Positions 44,751 through 53,528 of a DNA stretch of 64,000 bases are shown in pieces (within the stretch, counting starts at the first letter, position 1; the number at the start of each line of letters is the position of its first letter). Source of the stretch: Rubrobacter indicoceani. GTDB lineage: Bacteria; Actinomycetota; Rubrobacteria; Rubrobacterales; Rubrobacteraceae. A program made the translations under genes and the position numbers. The stretch spans positions 1,364,001 to 1,428,000 of the forward strand of contig NZ_CP031115.1 of assembly GCF_003568865.1 (NCBI RefSeq). Reading direction: 5' to 3'. A model generated the notes under the pieces. It was not told the origin of the DNA. It saw only the letters and a list, made by a program, of their open reading frames with translations, and made no database searches.

Positions 44751-44937
44751 AGCCTCTTTGCCGGCTCTCCGTAAATAGAACGATTGATACCCCTGTGTTA
44801 CCATCTGCGAGGTTTTGATCACGCACGCTCGCCGGGGGCTTGAGAGACAGTCCAGGTGGTGGTTCGAGAGCTTTTCAGGTACTCGAATTGCGAGGCGCGA
44901 GCGGAGGAATAGTAACCACCTGAAGAAGGAGAAGAAG

Positions 44938-46011
44938 GTGCAGGATACAGCTGAAAAAGTAGGGATAAGGCAACTGCTCGAGGCGGGGGTCCACTTCGGT
45001 CACCAGGCCAAGCGGTGGAACCCGAAGATGAAGAAGTACATCTTCGCCGAGCGCACCGGGGTTCACATCATAGACCTCGACCAGACGCTCGATCTGCTCG
45101 ACCGCTCGATAAACTTCGTGCGGAACATCGCGCAGGCAAACCGGGAAGTCCTTTTCGTCGGGACGAAAAAGCAGGCTCAGATCACGCTCGCCGAGGAGGC
45201 TCTGCGCTGCGGGATGCCCTACGTTGCGGAGCGGTACATCGGCGGGATGCTCACGAACTTCCAAACCATCAAGCCGCGCATCGAGTATTTCAAGGACCTT
45301 TCGGACCGCATAGACGCGACCGCCGAGGACGATCAGAGCGGCAAGGAATGGTTCGCCCTGAATCGCGAGTACCAGAAGCTGCGCAGGAACTTCGCCGGGC
45401 TTACCGAGATGGAGCGTCTCCCCGGAGCTGTCTTCGTCGTTGACCCGAAGCGCGAGGAACTGCTTATAAAAGAGGCCAACCGCCTGAAGATACCGGTCGT
45501 CGCGCTCACCGACACGAACTGCGACCCGGAGGTCGTGGACTACGTTATCCCGGGCAACGACGATGCGATACGCGCCATCAGCCTTATAAGCCGACTGATC
45601 TCGGACGCGGTCCTTGAAGGCCGGGGCGAGGACGCGATAGTCCCCGCTTCGGAGCGTCCGCTGCCGCCGATCGCCGAGGAGGCGGAGATAACCTCCGCGG
45701 CAGCGCCGGAGCTTTCCCAGACAAACGGCGAGTCTCAGAACGGTAACGGCGCAGGCGCGGGGGCAACCGCCGAAGCAGCCGCCGAGACCACCGCTGCGAC
45801 AGGCGAGGAGCCGCAGGCGACCGGATCAGAGAACGGCGTCACCGACGGCGAGTCGGATGACACGGAGAAAGACACCGAAGACGCGCCGATGCAGCCGGAC
45901 CCGGCGGAGGCCGTCGAAGAGGAGAGCGAAGGCAAGACCGGAGAGGTTGTAAGCTCCGAGGAAGCCTCCGGACAGAGCGAAGAAGCCGATGAAGAAAAAG
46001 AGGGGAACTAG
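44938..46011 (+). CDS. rpsB: 30S ribosomal protein S2 with long acidic C-terminal tail
   Basis: A 357-residue S2. Core motifs are LLEAGVHFGHQAKRWNPKM, FVGTKKQAQ, YIGGMLTNF and PGNDDAIRAI. Bacterial S2 is about 230-260 residues; here about 125 further residues form an acidic Ala/Glu/Ser/Gly tail from about residue 232. GTG 44938 follows AAGAAGGAGAAG; a longer in-frame frame from 44815 has no family match. The 187-base gap before it holds the leader and probably a promoter that I could not fix. Confidence 0.95.
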   Translation: MQDTAEKVGIRQLLEAGVHFGHQAKRWNPKMKKYIFAERTGVHIIDLDQTLDLLDRSINFVRNIAQANREVLFVGTKKQAQITLAEEALRCGMPYVAERYIGGMLTNFQTIKPRIEYFKDLSDRIDATAEDDQSGKEWFALNREYQKLRRNFAGLTEMERLPGAVFVVDPKREELLIKEANRLKIPVVALTDTNCDPEVVDYVIPGNDDAIRAISLISRLISDAVLEGRGEDAIVPASERPLPPIAEEAEITSAAAPELSQTNGESQNGNGAGAGATAEAAAETTAATGEEPQATGSENGVTDGESDDTEKDTEDAPMQPDPAEAVEEESEGKTGEVVSSEEASGQSEEADEEKEGN

Positions 46012-46015
46012 GCAG

Positions 46016-46603
46016 TTGGCAAGCCAGATAGAGAAGATCAAGCAGCTCCGCGAGGAGACGGCTGCGGCGATGATGGACGTGAAGCGCGCCCTTGACGAGT
46101 CCGGGGGCGACCTTGAAGGGGCCCGGCGCGTTCTGCGCGAGCGCGGTCAGGCCATCGCGGCGAAGAAGAGCGGTCGCGAGGCCACCGAGGGCGTCATCGA
46201 GGTCTACAAGCACTTCAATGGCCGCGTCGGGGTGCTTGTGGAGATAAACTGTGAGACCGACTTCGTAGCCCGCACCGACGACTTCCAGCGGTTCACGAAG
46301 AACGTCGCGCTGCACATCGCCTCGATGAAGCCGCTGTGCGTCTCCGAAGACGATATCCCGGCGGACGCGCTCAACGAGGAGCGGGAGATAGCGGAAAAGC
46401 AGGCCGCAGAGATGAACAAGCCCGAGAACATAACAAAGCAGATAGTCGAGGGCCGGATGCGCAAGTGGACGGGCGAGCAGGCGCTTCTGACGCAGGGCTT
46501 TGCAAAAGACCCGGACATAACCGTCGGGCAGCTCCTTCAGGACACCATTCAGAAGGTCGGCGAGAACGTCGTTATCCGGCGGTTTGTCCGCTACGAGCTT
46601 TAG
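46016..46603 (+). CDS. tsf: Elongation factor Ts, short form
   Basis: A 195-residue nucleotide exchange factor for EF-Tu. The N-terminal motif LREETAAAMMDVKRALDESGGD and the core VLVEINCETDFVARTDDF are intact. It is similar in length to the Thermus protein, lacking the second core subdomain and coiled coil of the 283-residue E. coli form. TTG 46016 lies five bases after rpsB; an in-frame ATG at 45989 lies in the rpsB 3' end. Confidence 0.94.
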   Translation: MASQIEKIKQLREETAAAMMDVKRALDESGGDLEGARRVLRERGQAIAAKKSGREATEGVIEVYKHFNGRVGVLVEINCETDFVARTDDFQRFTKNVALHIASMKPLCVSEDDIPADALNEEREIAEKQAAEMNKPENITKQIVEGRMRKWTGEQALLTQGFAKDPDITVGQLLQDTIQKVGENVVIRRFVRYEL

Positions 46604-46610
46604 CCCGGCT

Positions 46611-47423
46611 TTGTCCGATCATCTGAAACGCGAGGGGGAAGCTCCGGCCGAACCCGCTTCCGAGAGCGGCTCCGACGTCTCCGAACTCGGGGCCGTCAGG
46701 CGGGTCGTGCTGAAGCTTTCGGGTGAGTCCATGGCCGGCGAACGGGACTACGGCATAGACCCCGAGAGCCTCCGGGCCATCGTGAACCAGGTTCAGGAGG
46801 CCGTCCGGGCCGGGGCCGAACTAGCGATAGTCATCGGCGGCGGAAACATCTTCCGGGGTTCGCAGGTCGCCGAGGAACTCGGCATCGAGAGCGCGACCGC
46901 CGACTACATGTCCATGCTCGGGACGGTTATAAACGCCCTCGCTCTTCAGGCCGCGCTCGAGGAACAGGGCGTTCCGACGCGGGTTCAGTCCGCAATGGAG
47001 ATCCAGGAGGTCGCAGAGCCTTACATCCGCCGCCGGGCGATGCGCCACCTTGAGAAAGGCCGCGTCGTTATCTTTGCGGCCGGAACGGGGAACCCGTTCT
47101 TCACGACCGACACCGGCTCGGCGCTTCGGGCTCTGGAGATCGGGGCGGATGCCCTGCTCATGGCAAAGAACCGCGTAGACGGCGTCTACGACCGCGACCC
47201 GAGAAGGCACCCGGACGCAAAGATCGTGCCGAGGCTCAACTACATGGACCTGCTCTCCGACGACATCTCGGTGATGGACGATACGGCGGCCACGCTTTGC
47301 AGCGGTCAGAACCTCCCTATAATCGTCTTCGATATACTTCGGGAGGGGAACGTCCGCCGGATACTCGCGGGCGAGAAGATCGGCTCGCTCGTCTGGAGGA
47401 GCGCGTCGTCCGATGAGGCTTGA
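46611..47423 (+). CDS. pyrH: Uridylate kinase
   Basis: A 270-residue UMP kinase for pyrimidine nucleotide synthesis. It has VVLKLSGESMAG, IVIGGGNIFRG, VFAAGTGNPFFTTDTGSALRA, and KNRVDGVYDRDP. TTG 46611 is in the gap after tsf; about 30 extra N-terminal residues precede the usual start, so the true start could be internal, but no better codon is seen. An in-frame TTG at 46584 overlaps tsf. Confidence 0.94.
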   Translation: MSDHLKREGEAPAEPASESGSDVSELGAVRRVVLKLSGESMAGERDYGIDPESLRAIVNQVQEAVRAGAELAIVIGGGNIFRGSQVAEELGIESATADYMSMLGTVINALALQAALEEQGVPTRVQSAMEIQEVAEPYIRRRAMRHLEKGRVVIFAAGTGNPFFTTDTGSALRALEIGADALLMAKNRVDGVYDRDPRRHPDAKIVPRLNYMDLLSDDISVMDDTAATLCSGQNLPIIVFDILREGNVRRILAGEKIGSLVWRSASSDEA

Positions 47424-47447
47424 CAACGCTCTACAGGAGGCTCCGAG

Positions 47448-48008
47448 ATGTCCGATAATATTGATCTGAGCAGCGCGGAAGAACGGATGCAGAAGGCGGT
47501 CGAGGCGGCCAGACAGCAGTTCGGCACCGTCCGCACCGGGCGGGCGAACCCGGCCCTGCTCGACCGCATCGAGGTCGAAGCGTACGGTTCGAAAATGCCG
47601 ATAAAGAGCATCGCCAACATCGGTGCGCCGGAGCCGCGTCTTCTGACCGTGACGCCGTTCGACCCGAACTCGATGAAGGATATCGAGCGGGCCATCCGCG
47701 ACTCGGACATCGGCCTGAACCCGCAGAACGACGGGAAGATCCTCCGGCTTCCGATCCCGGACCTGACCGAAGACCGCCGGCGTGAGCTGATCAGGGTCGT
47801 GCGTCAGATGGCCGAGGACGGGAAGGTTTCGGTCAGGAACATCCGCCGCTCGGAGATGAACGACGTGCACGAGTTCCGCCGGGAAGGCGACATCTCCGAG
47901 GACGAGGAGCGCCGCGCCGAGGGCGAGTTGAACACGCTCACCAACAAGTACGTCAAGCAGATAGACGCCGCCCTGGAAGGCAAAGAAGCCGAGCTTCTGG
48001 AGGTCTGA
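47448..48008 (+). CDS. frr: Ribosome recycling factor
   Basis: A 186-residue factor that splits post-termination ribosomes with EF-G. It has the first-helix motif MQKAVEAARQQFGTVRTGRANPALLD, FDPNSMKDIERAI, LPIPDLTEDRRRELIRVVR, and VRNIRR. ATG 47448 follows AGGAGG. It is part of the rpsB-tsf-pyrH-frr order conserved in bacteria. Confidence 0.97.
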   Translation: MSDNIDLSSAEERMQKAVEAARQQFGTVRTGRANPALLDRIEVEAYGSKMPIKSIANIGAPEPRLLTVTPFDPNSMKDIERAIRDSDIGLNPQNDGKILRLPIPDLTEDRRRELIRVVRQMAEDGKVSVRNIRRSEMNDVHEFRREGDISEDEERRAEGELNTLTNKYVKQIDAALEGKEAELLEV

Positions 48009-48046
48009 TCCTGGAACCAGTCCGGGACAACTTCCCCGAAAAACCT

Positions 48047-48820
48047 TTGCAGGGCGGCCTCGCCAGAGCCTTGAAGCGAGGTCGCGGCAAGACCACCGAA
48101 CCGATCCCGCTCCCGAACAGGCAGAACTCCGACGGGCGTAACCCGCGTCACGTCGGGATGATCATGGACGGCAACGGTCGCTGGGCGGAGCGTCGTCTGC
48201 TGCCCCGGGCCGCCGGACACCGCGCCGGGGTGAAGGTGCTGGAACCCGTCCTTGAAGCCGCCGGGGAGGCCGGGGTCGAGAGCCTGACCCTCTACGCGTT
48301 CTCTACCGAGAACTGGACGAGGCCGCAGGGCGAGGTGGACACCCTCATGCGCCTCTTTCTTGAAACGGCCACCGAGCGCGTCCCGGAGCTTGGCGAGCGC
48401 GGGGTCAGGATACGCTTCGTCGGGCGGCGGGGGCTGCTGCCGGACGACGTGCTGGGGTCCATGCAGAGGGCCGAGGAGTTGACCTCCGGCGGCGACCGCC
48501 TCGACGTATACATCGCCCTGAACTACGGTGGCCGGTCGGAGATAGTGGACGCCACGCGACGGATGATCTCCGACGGGTTAGACCCCGACGACGTTACCGA
48601 GGAGGCTTTCGGGAGATACCTCTACGCCCCGGAAGTTCCGGAGCTGGACCTGCTGATAAGGACGAGCGGTGAGATGAGGATATCGAACTTCATGCTCTGG
48701 CAGATAGCCTACGCCGAACTCTACATAACCGAGACGCTCTGGCCGGACTTCTCGAAAGAGGAGTTCAACCGGGCGGTCGAGTCGTTCGCGACCCGTTCGC
48801 GGCGGCGGGGCGGGGTCTGA
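48047..48820 (+). CDS. uppS: Undecaprenyl (polyprenyl) diphosphate synthase
   Basis: A 257-residue cis-prenyltransferase that makes the lipid carrier for cell-wall sugars. It has HVGMIMDGNGRWAE, AFSTENW, LNYGGRSEIVDA, and RTSGEMRISNFMLWQIAYAE. TTG start at 48047, 38 bases after frr. About 30 basic N-terminal residues precede the usual start. Product length cannot be read from the sequence. Confidence 0.94.
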   Translation: MQGGLARALKRGRGKTTEPIPLPNRQNSDGRNPRHVGMIMDGNGRWAERRLLPRAAGHRAGVKVLEPVLEAAGEAGVESLTLYAFSTENWTRPQGEVDTLMRLFLETATERVPELGERGVRIRFVGRRGLLPDDVLGSMQRAEELTSGGDRLDVYIALNYGGRSEIVDATRRMISDGLDPDDVTEEAFGRYLYAPEVPELDLLIRTSGEMRISNFMLWQIAYAELYITETLWPDFSKEEFNRAVESFATRSRRRGGV

Positions 48821-48839
48821 AGCTGACGGAAGCCCCGCA

Positions 48840-49607
48840 TTGAGGCTCCGCACCCTCACCGCGATTGCCCTCGCCCCGATCATTATCTTCGGGATAGTTA
48901 TCGGCGACTGGGCCGTTCTGGCCCTTGCCCTGGTCGTGATCGGCATCGCCGCCTACGAGCTCTCCCGCGCCCTGGAACCGCTGCCGTTCAACGCTGCGCT
49001 TGTCGCCGGGGTTACGCCCGTGCTGCTTTCCATCCCCTTCGGCACGGTCGGCATCCTTGCCGGAAGCATCCTGAGCCTGCCCTGGGCTCTCGTGTGGCTT
49101 GCCGGGCGCTCCGACGTTCGGACGCTCCGGGCCATCCTCGCCATCCTGCTGATGAGCGTCTGGGTCGGGGTGCCGATGGCTCACCTCGGGCTTATCTCTG
49201 ACCTTGCGAACGGTCGGCTCCTTATCGTTATAGCGATAGTCGGGCCGTGGATCTCGGACGCCGGGGCTTATATCTTCGGCCGACTTTTCGGCAGGCATCT
49301 TCTTTTTCCGACCCTCAGCCCGAAGAAGACCGTCGAGGGAGGGGTCGGCGGCCTTGTTCTGACAACCGCCATCGTCGGTTGGTTTTCGCTTGAGGTTCTC
49401 GGCTTCGACCCGGTCAAGTCGATCATCCTCGGGCTGATGGTCTCGGTGGCGAGCCAGGCGGGCGACCTCTTTGAGTCCACGCTCAAGCGCATCCTCGACA
49501 TAAAGGACCTCGGGAAGATCCTCCCCGGACACGGCGGGATGCTCGACCGGATAGACAGCCTGCTCTTCACCGCTCCGGCGGTATACTACATTTCGTTGCT
49601 CTTATGA
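48840..49607 (+). CDS. cdsA: Phosphatidate cytidylyltransferase
   Basis: A 255-residue integral membrane enzyme that makes CDP-diacylglycerol for phospholipids. It has about seven hydrophobic helices and the CdsA signature near the C-terminus, SVASQAGDLFESTLKRILDIKDLGKILPGHGGMLDRIDSLL. Also DAGAYIFGRLFGRH and LSPKKTVEG. TTG start at 48840; the stop overlaps the dxr ATG (ATGA). Confidence 0.95.
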   Translation: MRLRTLTAIALAPIIIFGIVIGDWAVLALALVVIGIAAYELSRALEPLPFNAALVAGVTPVLLSIPFGTVGILAGSILSLPWALVWLAGRSDVRTLRAILAILLMSVWVGVPMAHLGLISDLANGRLLIVIAIVGPWISDAGAYIFGRLFGRHLLFPTLSPKKTVEGGVGGLVLTTAIVGWFSLEVLGFDPVKSIILGLMVSVASQAGDLFESTLKRILDIKDLGKILPGHGGMLDRIDSLLFTAPAVYYISLLL

Positions 49608-50779
49608 CAGACCACTCCACCAACACCAGAGAGGCGCAAGGGGTGCGCCGTGTTACCGTCCTCGGCTCGACCGGGAGCATCGGCACGCAGGCCCTCGACG
49701 TTATCCGCGCCAACCCGGACCGCTTTGAGGTCGTGGGTATCTCCGCCTCCCAGAACGCGGAGCTGCTCTCCGAACAGGCCCGGGAGTTCGCCCCGAAGTA
49801 CGTCGCTCTGGAAAACGGTGACAAGTCCGTGCTCGACGCTGGGGACGCCGAGGTCCTGACGGGAGACGGTTCTTCGGCGAAGCTTGCCGAGGTGGAGACG
49901 GACGTTGTCCTGAACGGGGTCGTCGGCTTCGCCGGGCTCGCCGCGACGGTCGCGACGCTCAGAAGCGGCAACAAGCTTGCGCTCGCGAACAAGGAGTCCA
50001 TAGTAGCTGGCGGGGAGTGGGTGATGAAGCTCTCCGAAGGCAACGACATCATCCCGGTGGACTCGGAGCATTCCGCGATCTTCCAGACCCTAGAAGGCCG
50101 CGACGTAAAGCATGTAAAGGGTATTCTGCTGACGGCCTCCGGCGGGCCGTTCTTTGCGACCCCGAAGGCCGAGCTCGCGTCCGCCGGACCGAAGGACGCG
50201 CTCAGGCACCCGACGTGGAGCATGGGCGTAAAGAACACCCTCGACTCCGCGACGATGATGAACAAGGGGCTTGAGGTTATGGAAGCCCACCACCTCTTCG
50301 GCGTGTCCTACGACGATATAAAGGTCGTTGTACACCGGCAGTCGGTGGTTCACGGTGGGGTTACTCTCGACGACGGGGTCGCAATCCTGCACGCCTCGCC
50401 GCCGGACATGCGGCTGCCCATAGCCTACGGGATGCTCTACCCCGAGAGGCTCGAGTCCCCCGTCGGAGACACCGATTTCGCGGGTACTTCATGGACGTTC
50501 GACGAGCCGAGAAACGATGTCTTCCGGTGCCTGCCGCTCGCTTACGAGGCCGGACGGCTCGGAGGGGCGTATCCGGTCGCGCTCAACGCGGCAAACGAAG
50601 TTGCCGTAGAAGCCTTTATCGAGGAGCGGATAAAGTTCCTCGACATTGCGGATTTGATCGAGGAAACGCTGGAGGAATCTTATGACGATGCGGGCCGGAT
50701 GACGAGCATGGAAGCCATCGTCACCGTTGACGAGCGGGCCAGGAAAGCCGCGAAAAAGATACTGGAGGCCCGAGCATGA
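49604..50779 (+). CDS. dxr: 1-deoxy-D-xylulose 5-phosphate reductoisomerase
   Basis: A 391-residue NADPH enzyme, the second step of the MEP isoprenoid pathway. It has VTVLGSTGSIGTQALDVI, LANKESIVAGG, DSEHSAIFQ, LTASGGPF, and HPTWSMGVKNTLDSATMMNKGLEVMEAHHLF. It sits between cdsA and the site-2 protease, an arrangement common in bacteria. Its last four bases overlap the protease gene. Confidence 0.96.
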   Translation: MTDHSTNTREAQGVRRVTVLGSTGSIGTQALDVIRANPDRFEVVGISASQNAELLSEQAREFAPKYVALENGDKSVLDAGDAEVLTGDGSSAKLAEVETDVVLNGVVGFAGLAATVATLRSGNKLALANKESIVAGGEWVMKLSEGNDIIPVDSEHSAIFQTLEGRDVKHVKGILLTASGGPFFATPKAELASAGPKDALRHPTWSMGVKNTLDSATMMNKGLEVMEAHHLFGVSYDDIKVVVHRQSVVHGGVTLDDGVAILHASPPDMRLPIAYGMLYPERLESPVGDTDFAGTSWTFDEPRNDVFRCLPLAYEAGRLGGAYPVALNAANEVAVEAFIEERIKFLDIADLIEETLEESYDDAGRMTSMEAIVTVDERARKAAKKILEARA

Positions 50780-51822
50780 CCATAGTCATCTCGATACTCG
50801 GCCTGATCCTCCTTATCGTTATCCACGAGCTCGGACACATGCTAACCGCCAAGGCGGTCGGGGTGCGCGTGCCGGAGTTCGGGGTCGGTTTCGGGCCGCC
50901 GATCTTCCGCAGAAAGTTCGGCAAAACCATCTACTCGTTTCGGATAATACTTCTCGGCGGGTTTGCGAAGATGGCCGGGATGGGCGACGGTGAGACGGGG
51001 CCGGGGACTTACTACGACAAATCGGCCTGGCGACGGGCGGCGATCATCTTCGCCGGGCCGCTGGCGAACTTCGTGGCTGCTGTTGCGATCCTCGCGGGGG
51101 TCTTTATGTTCAGCGGGGTTATCACGGGCGCGACGAACGAGGTTCGCGAGGTCGTGCCGGGTTCGATGGCTGCGGGCGTCGGTGTGGAGGCCGGGGACAG
51201 GATCGTCTCGGTGGACGGGCGGCCCGTTGCGGACTGGGAGGACTTCACCTCGGTCGTATCTGAGAAGAGGCCGGGAGAGGCGGCGAGCCTCGTGGTGGCT
51301 ACGGGGGACGAGGAACGAACGCTAGACGGGACGCTTCAGGCAAGCCCGGACGACCCGGAACGCGCCCTTGTCGGGGTCAGCCCCGAGCCCGTACGCGAAA
51401 CCTACGGGCTCTTTGAGTCGGTCGGGATGGCGTTTTCGCAGATCGGCCAGATCATGGTCGCGCTGGTCGGGTTCATCGGGCAGCTCATAACCGGTCAGGA
51501 GAGCTTCTACGACAACGTAACGGGGCCGGTCGGGATAGTCAGCGTGAGCAGCGAGTCGGTCACGCAGGGGATATACCCGGTGCTTCTGGCGTTTATCAGC
51601 TTGAACCTCGCGGTCTTCAACCTGCTGCCGCTCTTGCCGCTTGACGGGGGGCACCTGCTCTTCATCGCCCTGGAGAAAGTCTTCCGCAGACCCATAAGCG
51701 AGGCGACCATGAACAAGGTCGCGCTCTTCGGGATAATGCTCGTGTTGACGCTGTTTCTGTTCGCAACGTACGCGGACCTGAGTAAACTCTTCACCGGGCA
51801 ACCGTTTATCCCGGATCAGTGA
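50776..51822 (+). CDS. rseP: RseP-type site-2 metalloprotease
   Basis: A 348-residue intramembrane zinc protease. The first helix carries HELGH in VIHELGHMLTAKAVG, then FGVGFGP; a PDZ domain lies at about residues 125-210 (PGSMAAGVGVEAGDRIVSVDGRPV), and the last helices contain FNLLPLLPLDGGHLLF, with the zinc-binding Asp. It is expected to cleave anti-sigma or other membrane proteins. The ATG overlaps the dxr stop. Confidence 0.92.
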   Translation: MTIVISILGLILLIVIHELGHMLTAKAVGVRVPEFGVGFGPPIFRRKFGKTIYSFRIILLGGFAKMAGMGDGETGPGTYYDKSAWRRAAIIFAGPLANFVAAVAILAGVFMFSGVITGATNEVREVVPGSMAAGVGVEAGDRIVSVDGRPVADWEDFTSVVSEKRPGEAASLVVATGDEERTLDGTLQASPDDPERALVGVSPEPVRETYGLFESVGMAFSQIGQIMVALVGFIGQLITGQESFYDNVTGPVGIVSVSSESVTQGIYPVLLAFISLNLAVFNLLPLLPLDGGHLLFIALEKVFRRPISEATMNKVALFGIMLVLTLFLFATYADLSKLFTGQPFIPDQ

Positions 51823-51870
51823 CAAAGGTCAGCCCCCGACGTTAAACAGATGTTAACCCTGCAAAGTGGG

Positions 51871-51920
51871 GAAAACGTGTGAAAACGTTCCGGAAGCGGG
51901 GTAGAAGAACACGGTAGAAT
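51871..51920 (+). promoter_or_regulatory. ispG upstream region with a tandem repeat and a -10 element
   Basis: The 129-base gap before ispG has two GAAAACGT copies (51871-51878 and 51881-51888) exactly 10 bases apart, and a TAGAAT at 51915-51920. Transcription near 51927 would give a short leader with GGGAGACGAG before the ATG at 51952. The repeats could bind a regulator; this is not established. Confidence 0.35.
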
Positions 51921-51951
51921 CCAGACAGGCAACTTTGGGAGACGAGAGCGA

Positions 51952-53025
51952 ATGACAGAGGCAGCGGTGCAGGAGCGTCCGGTTACGAGTCGTCAGATCA
52001 CGGTCGGCGGCGTGCCGATCGGGGGCGGGGCCGAGGTTGCGGTTCAGTCCATGACGAACACGATGACCTACGATGTCGAGGCCACGGTGCAGCAGGTCTA
52101 CGACCTTAACGCCGCCGGGGCCGACCTCGTGCGCGTCTCGGTCAACGGCTCGAAGGCTCTGGAGGGTTTCAAGCAGGTTGTTTACCGGACGCCCGTGCCG
52201 CTTATCGCGGACATCCACTTCGACTACCGGATGGCGCTCGGCGCGTCGGACGCGGGGGCGGCGTGCGTCCGCATCAACCCCGGCAACATCGGCAACGACG
52301 ACCGTTTCAGGAAGGTTATCGAAAAGTGCCAGGAGAACGGCACGGCCATGAGGATCGGGGTCAATTCCGGCTCGGTCGAGAAGCGTTACTGGGATTTGCC
52401 GAAGGAAGAGGCCCTTGTCGCGAGCGCGCTTCAGAAGGTCGAGATCGCCGAGAGCATGGACTTCTACAACTTCAAGGTCAGCCTGAAGGCAAGCCACGTC
52501 CCGGAGATGGTCGAGGCGAACCGGAAGTTCCGCGAGCACTCCGACGCGCCGATCCACCTCGGCGTGACCGAGGCCGGGACCAAGCTGAACGGCGCTATAA
52601 AGACCGCGGCGGGCTTCGGACAGCTTCTTCCGTACGGGATCGGGGACACCATCCGCGTATCGCTCGCCGAGAACCCGGTCGAGGAGATACCGGTCGCGTA
52701 CTCGATACTCTCGGCGCTCAACCTTCGCCACCGCGGGCCGAACGTCATCGCCTGCCCGTCGTGCGCCCGGACGCTCGGCTTCGACGTTATAAGCATGGCG
52801 AGCAAGGTCGAGGATGCGCTCGTCGGCTACGAGGACCACTTCACCGTCGCGGTGATGGGCTGCATCGTCAACGGCCCCGGCGAGGCGCGCGACGCCGACT
52901 ACGGGGTCGCGGGCGGCAAGGACAGCGGGGTTATCTTCGCCAAGGGCGAGCCGCTGCGCCAGGTCGAGCGCGACGATATCTTCGAGGCGCTCTTCGAGGA
53001 GATATCGAAGGACGGCCGGAAGTAG
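51952..53025 (+). CDS. ispG: HMBPP synthase IspG
   Basis: A 357-residue [4Fe-4S] enzyme of the MEP pathway (MEcPP to HMBPP). It has VQSMTNTMTYDVEATV, DIHFDYRMAL, RINPGNIGND and RIGVNSGSV. The three cluster cysteines lie in CPSCART and VAVMGCIVNGPGEARDADYG. ATG 51952. It ends the dxr-rseP-ispG block. Confidence 0.96.
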   Translation: MTEAAVQERPVTSRQITVGGVPIGGGAEVAVQSMTNTMTYDVEATVQQVYDLNAAGADLVRVSVNGSKALEGFKQVVYRTPVPLIADIHFDYRMALGASDAGAACVRINPGNIGNDDRFRKVIEKCQENGTAMRIGVNSGSVEKRYWDLPKEEALVASALQKVEIAESMDFYNFKVSLKASHVPEMVEANRKFREHSDAPIHLGVTEAGTKLNGAIKTAAGFGQLLPYGIGDTIRVSLAENPVEEIPVAYSILSALNLRHRGPNVIACPSCARTLGFDVISMASKVEDALVGYEDHFTVAVMGCIVNGPGEARDADYGVAGGKDSGVIFAKGEPLRQVERDDIFEALFEEISKDGRK

Positions 53026-53425
53026 CAAGTCCTGGGCCCCCGTACGGCGGCGGGTGTCTGTGCGGGGCGGTCCGTTACTCGGTCTCGGGAAGCCCGGAGG
53101 CCGTCTCGGTCTGTCACTGCAACTCCTGTCGCAGGGCCGTCGGCGCGACGCCCGTAACGTGGGTTATCTTCTGGTCTGAACACTTCGAGATGCAGGGGCG
53201 CCCCCCGTCTCCTACCCGTCCTCGGCGAACGCGACGCGGACGTTCTGCGGTCGGTGCGGGACTTCGCTTACCTTCAGGGGGGATAACTCGCCCGAGTCCG
53301 TAGACATAACCCTTGCCAGCTTCGACGAACCCACCCGGTTTGTTCCCGAGCGGTACATCTGGCTGGAAGACCGGGTCACCGCGCCGGAACCGGGGCTTGC
53401 CAGGTACGGGCAGGATCCTCTCTGA
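53026..53425 (+). pseudogene. GFA/CENP-V family zinc protein, frameshifted and without a start codon
   Basis: Two frames together give a GFA-family (glutathione-dependent formaldehyde-activating-like) protein. The first frame, from about 53046, reads GGGCLCGAVRYSVSG...CHCNSCRRAVGA. The second, from about 53213, reads SYPSSANATRTFCGRCG and continues to TGA at 53423-53425. The switch falls at or just after the CCCCCC run near 53200. One added base would restore a normal family sequence. No ATG, GTG or TTG opens the first frame after ispG. It looks like a recent remnant; a sequencing error in the C-run is possible for the frameshift but does not supply a start. Confidence 0.75.
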
Positions 53426-53451
53426 GCCCGGTTTCGGGGTTCGCGAACACC

Positions 53452-53479
53452 TTGTAACCGGGGTACTCTGGGATATAAT
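53452..53479 (+). promoter_or_regulatory. Promoter of the rimP-nusA-infB operon
   Basis: TTGTAA (53452-53457) and a perfect TATAAT (53474-53479) are 16 bases apart, the best promoter match in the window. Transcription should begin near 53486, just before the hairpin at 53497. Confidence 0.75.
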
Positions 53480-53496
53480 TCACTACGTTGTATGGG

Positions 53497-53528
53497 AGCA
53501 AGGGGTCCTCGGACTCGTTGCTTTTTTT
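53497..53528 (+). terminator. Intrinsic terminator / attenuator in the rimP-nusA leader
   Basis: AGCAA (53497-53501) pairs with TTGCT (53518-53522), with a further inner stem through GGTCC/GGACT, and the hairpin is followed by seven T (53522-53528). It lies about 11 bases after the predicted transcription start and about 33 bases before rimP, so it interrupts the operon leader. In Bacillus the same operon is autoregulated by NusA-stimulated termination in its leader; the same is inferred here. It could also end readthrough from ispG. Confidence 0.75.

Noticed and set aside
44752-44774. AGAGCC/GGCTCT hairpin just after whiG as a terminator
   Set aside because: The stem is only 6 bp and no T-run follows, so termination is not supported.
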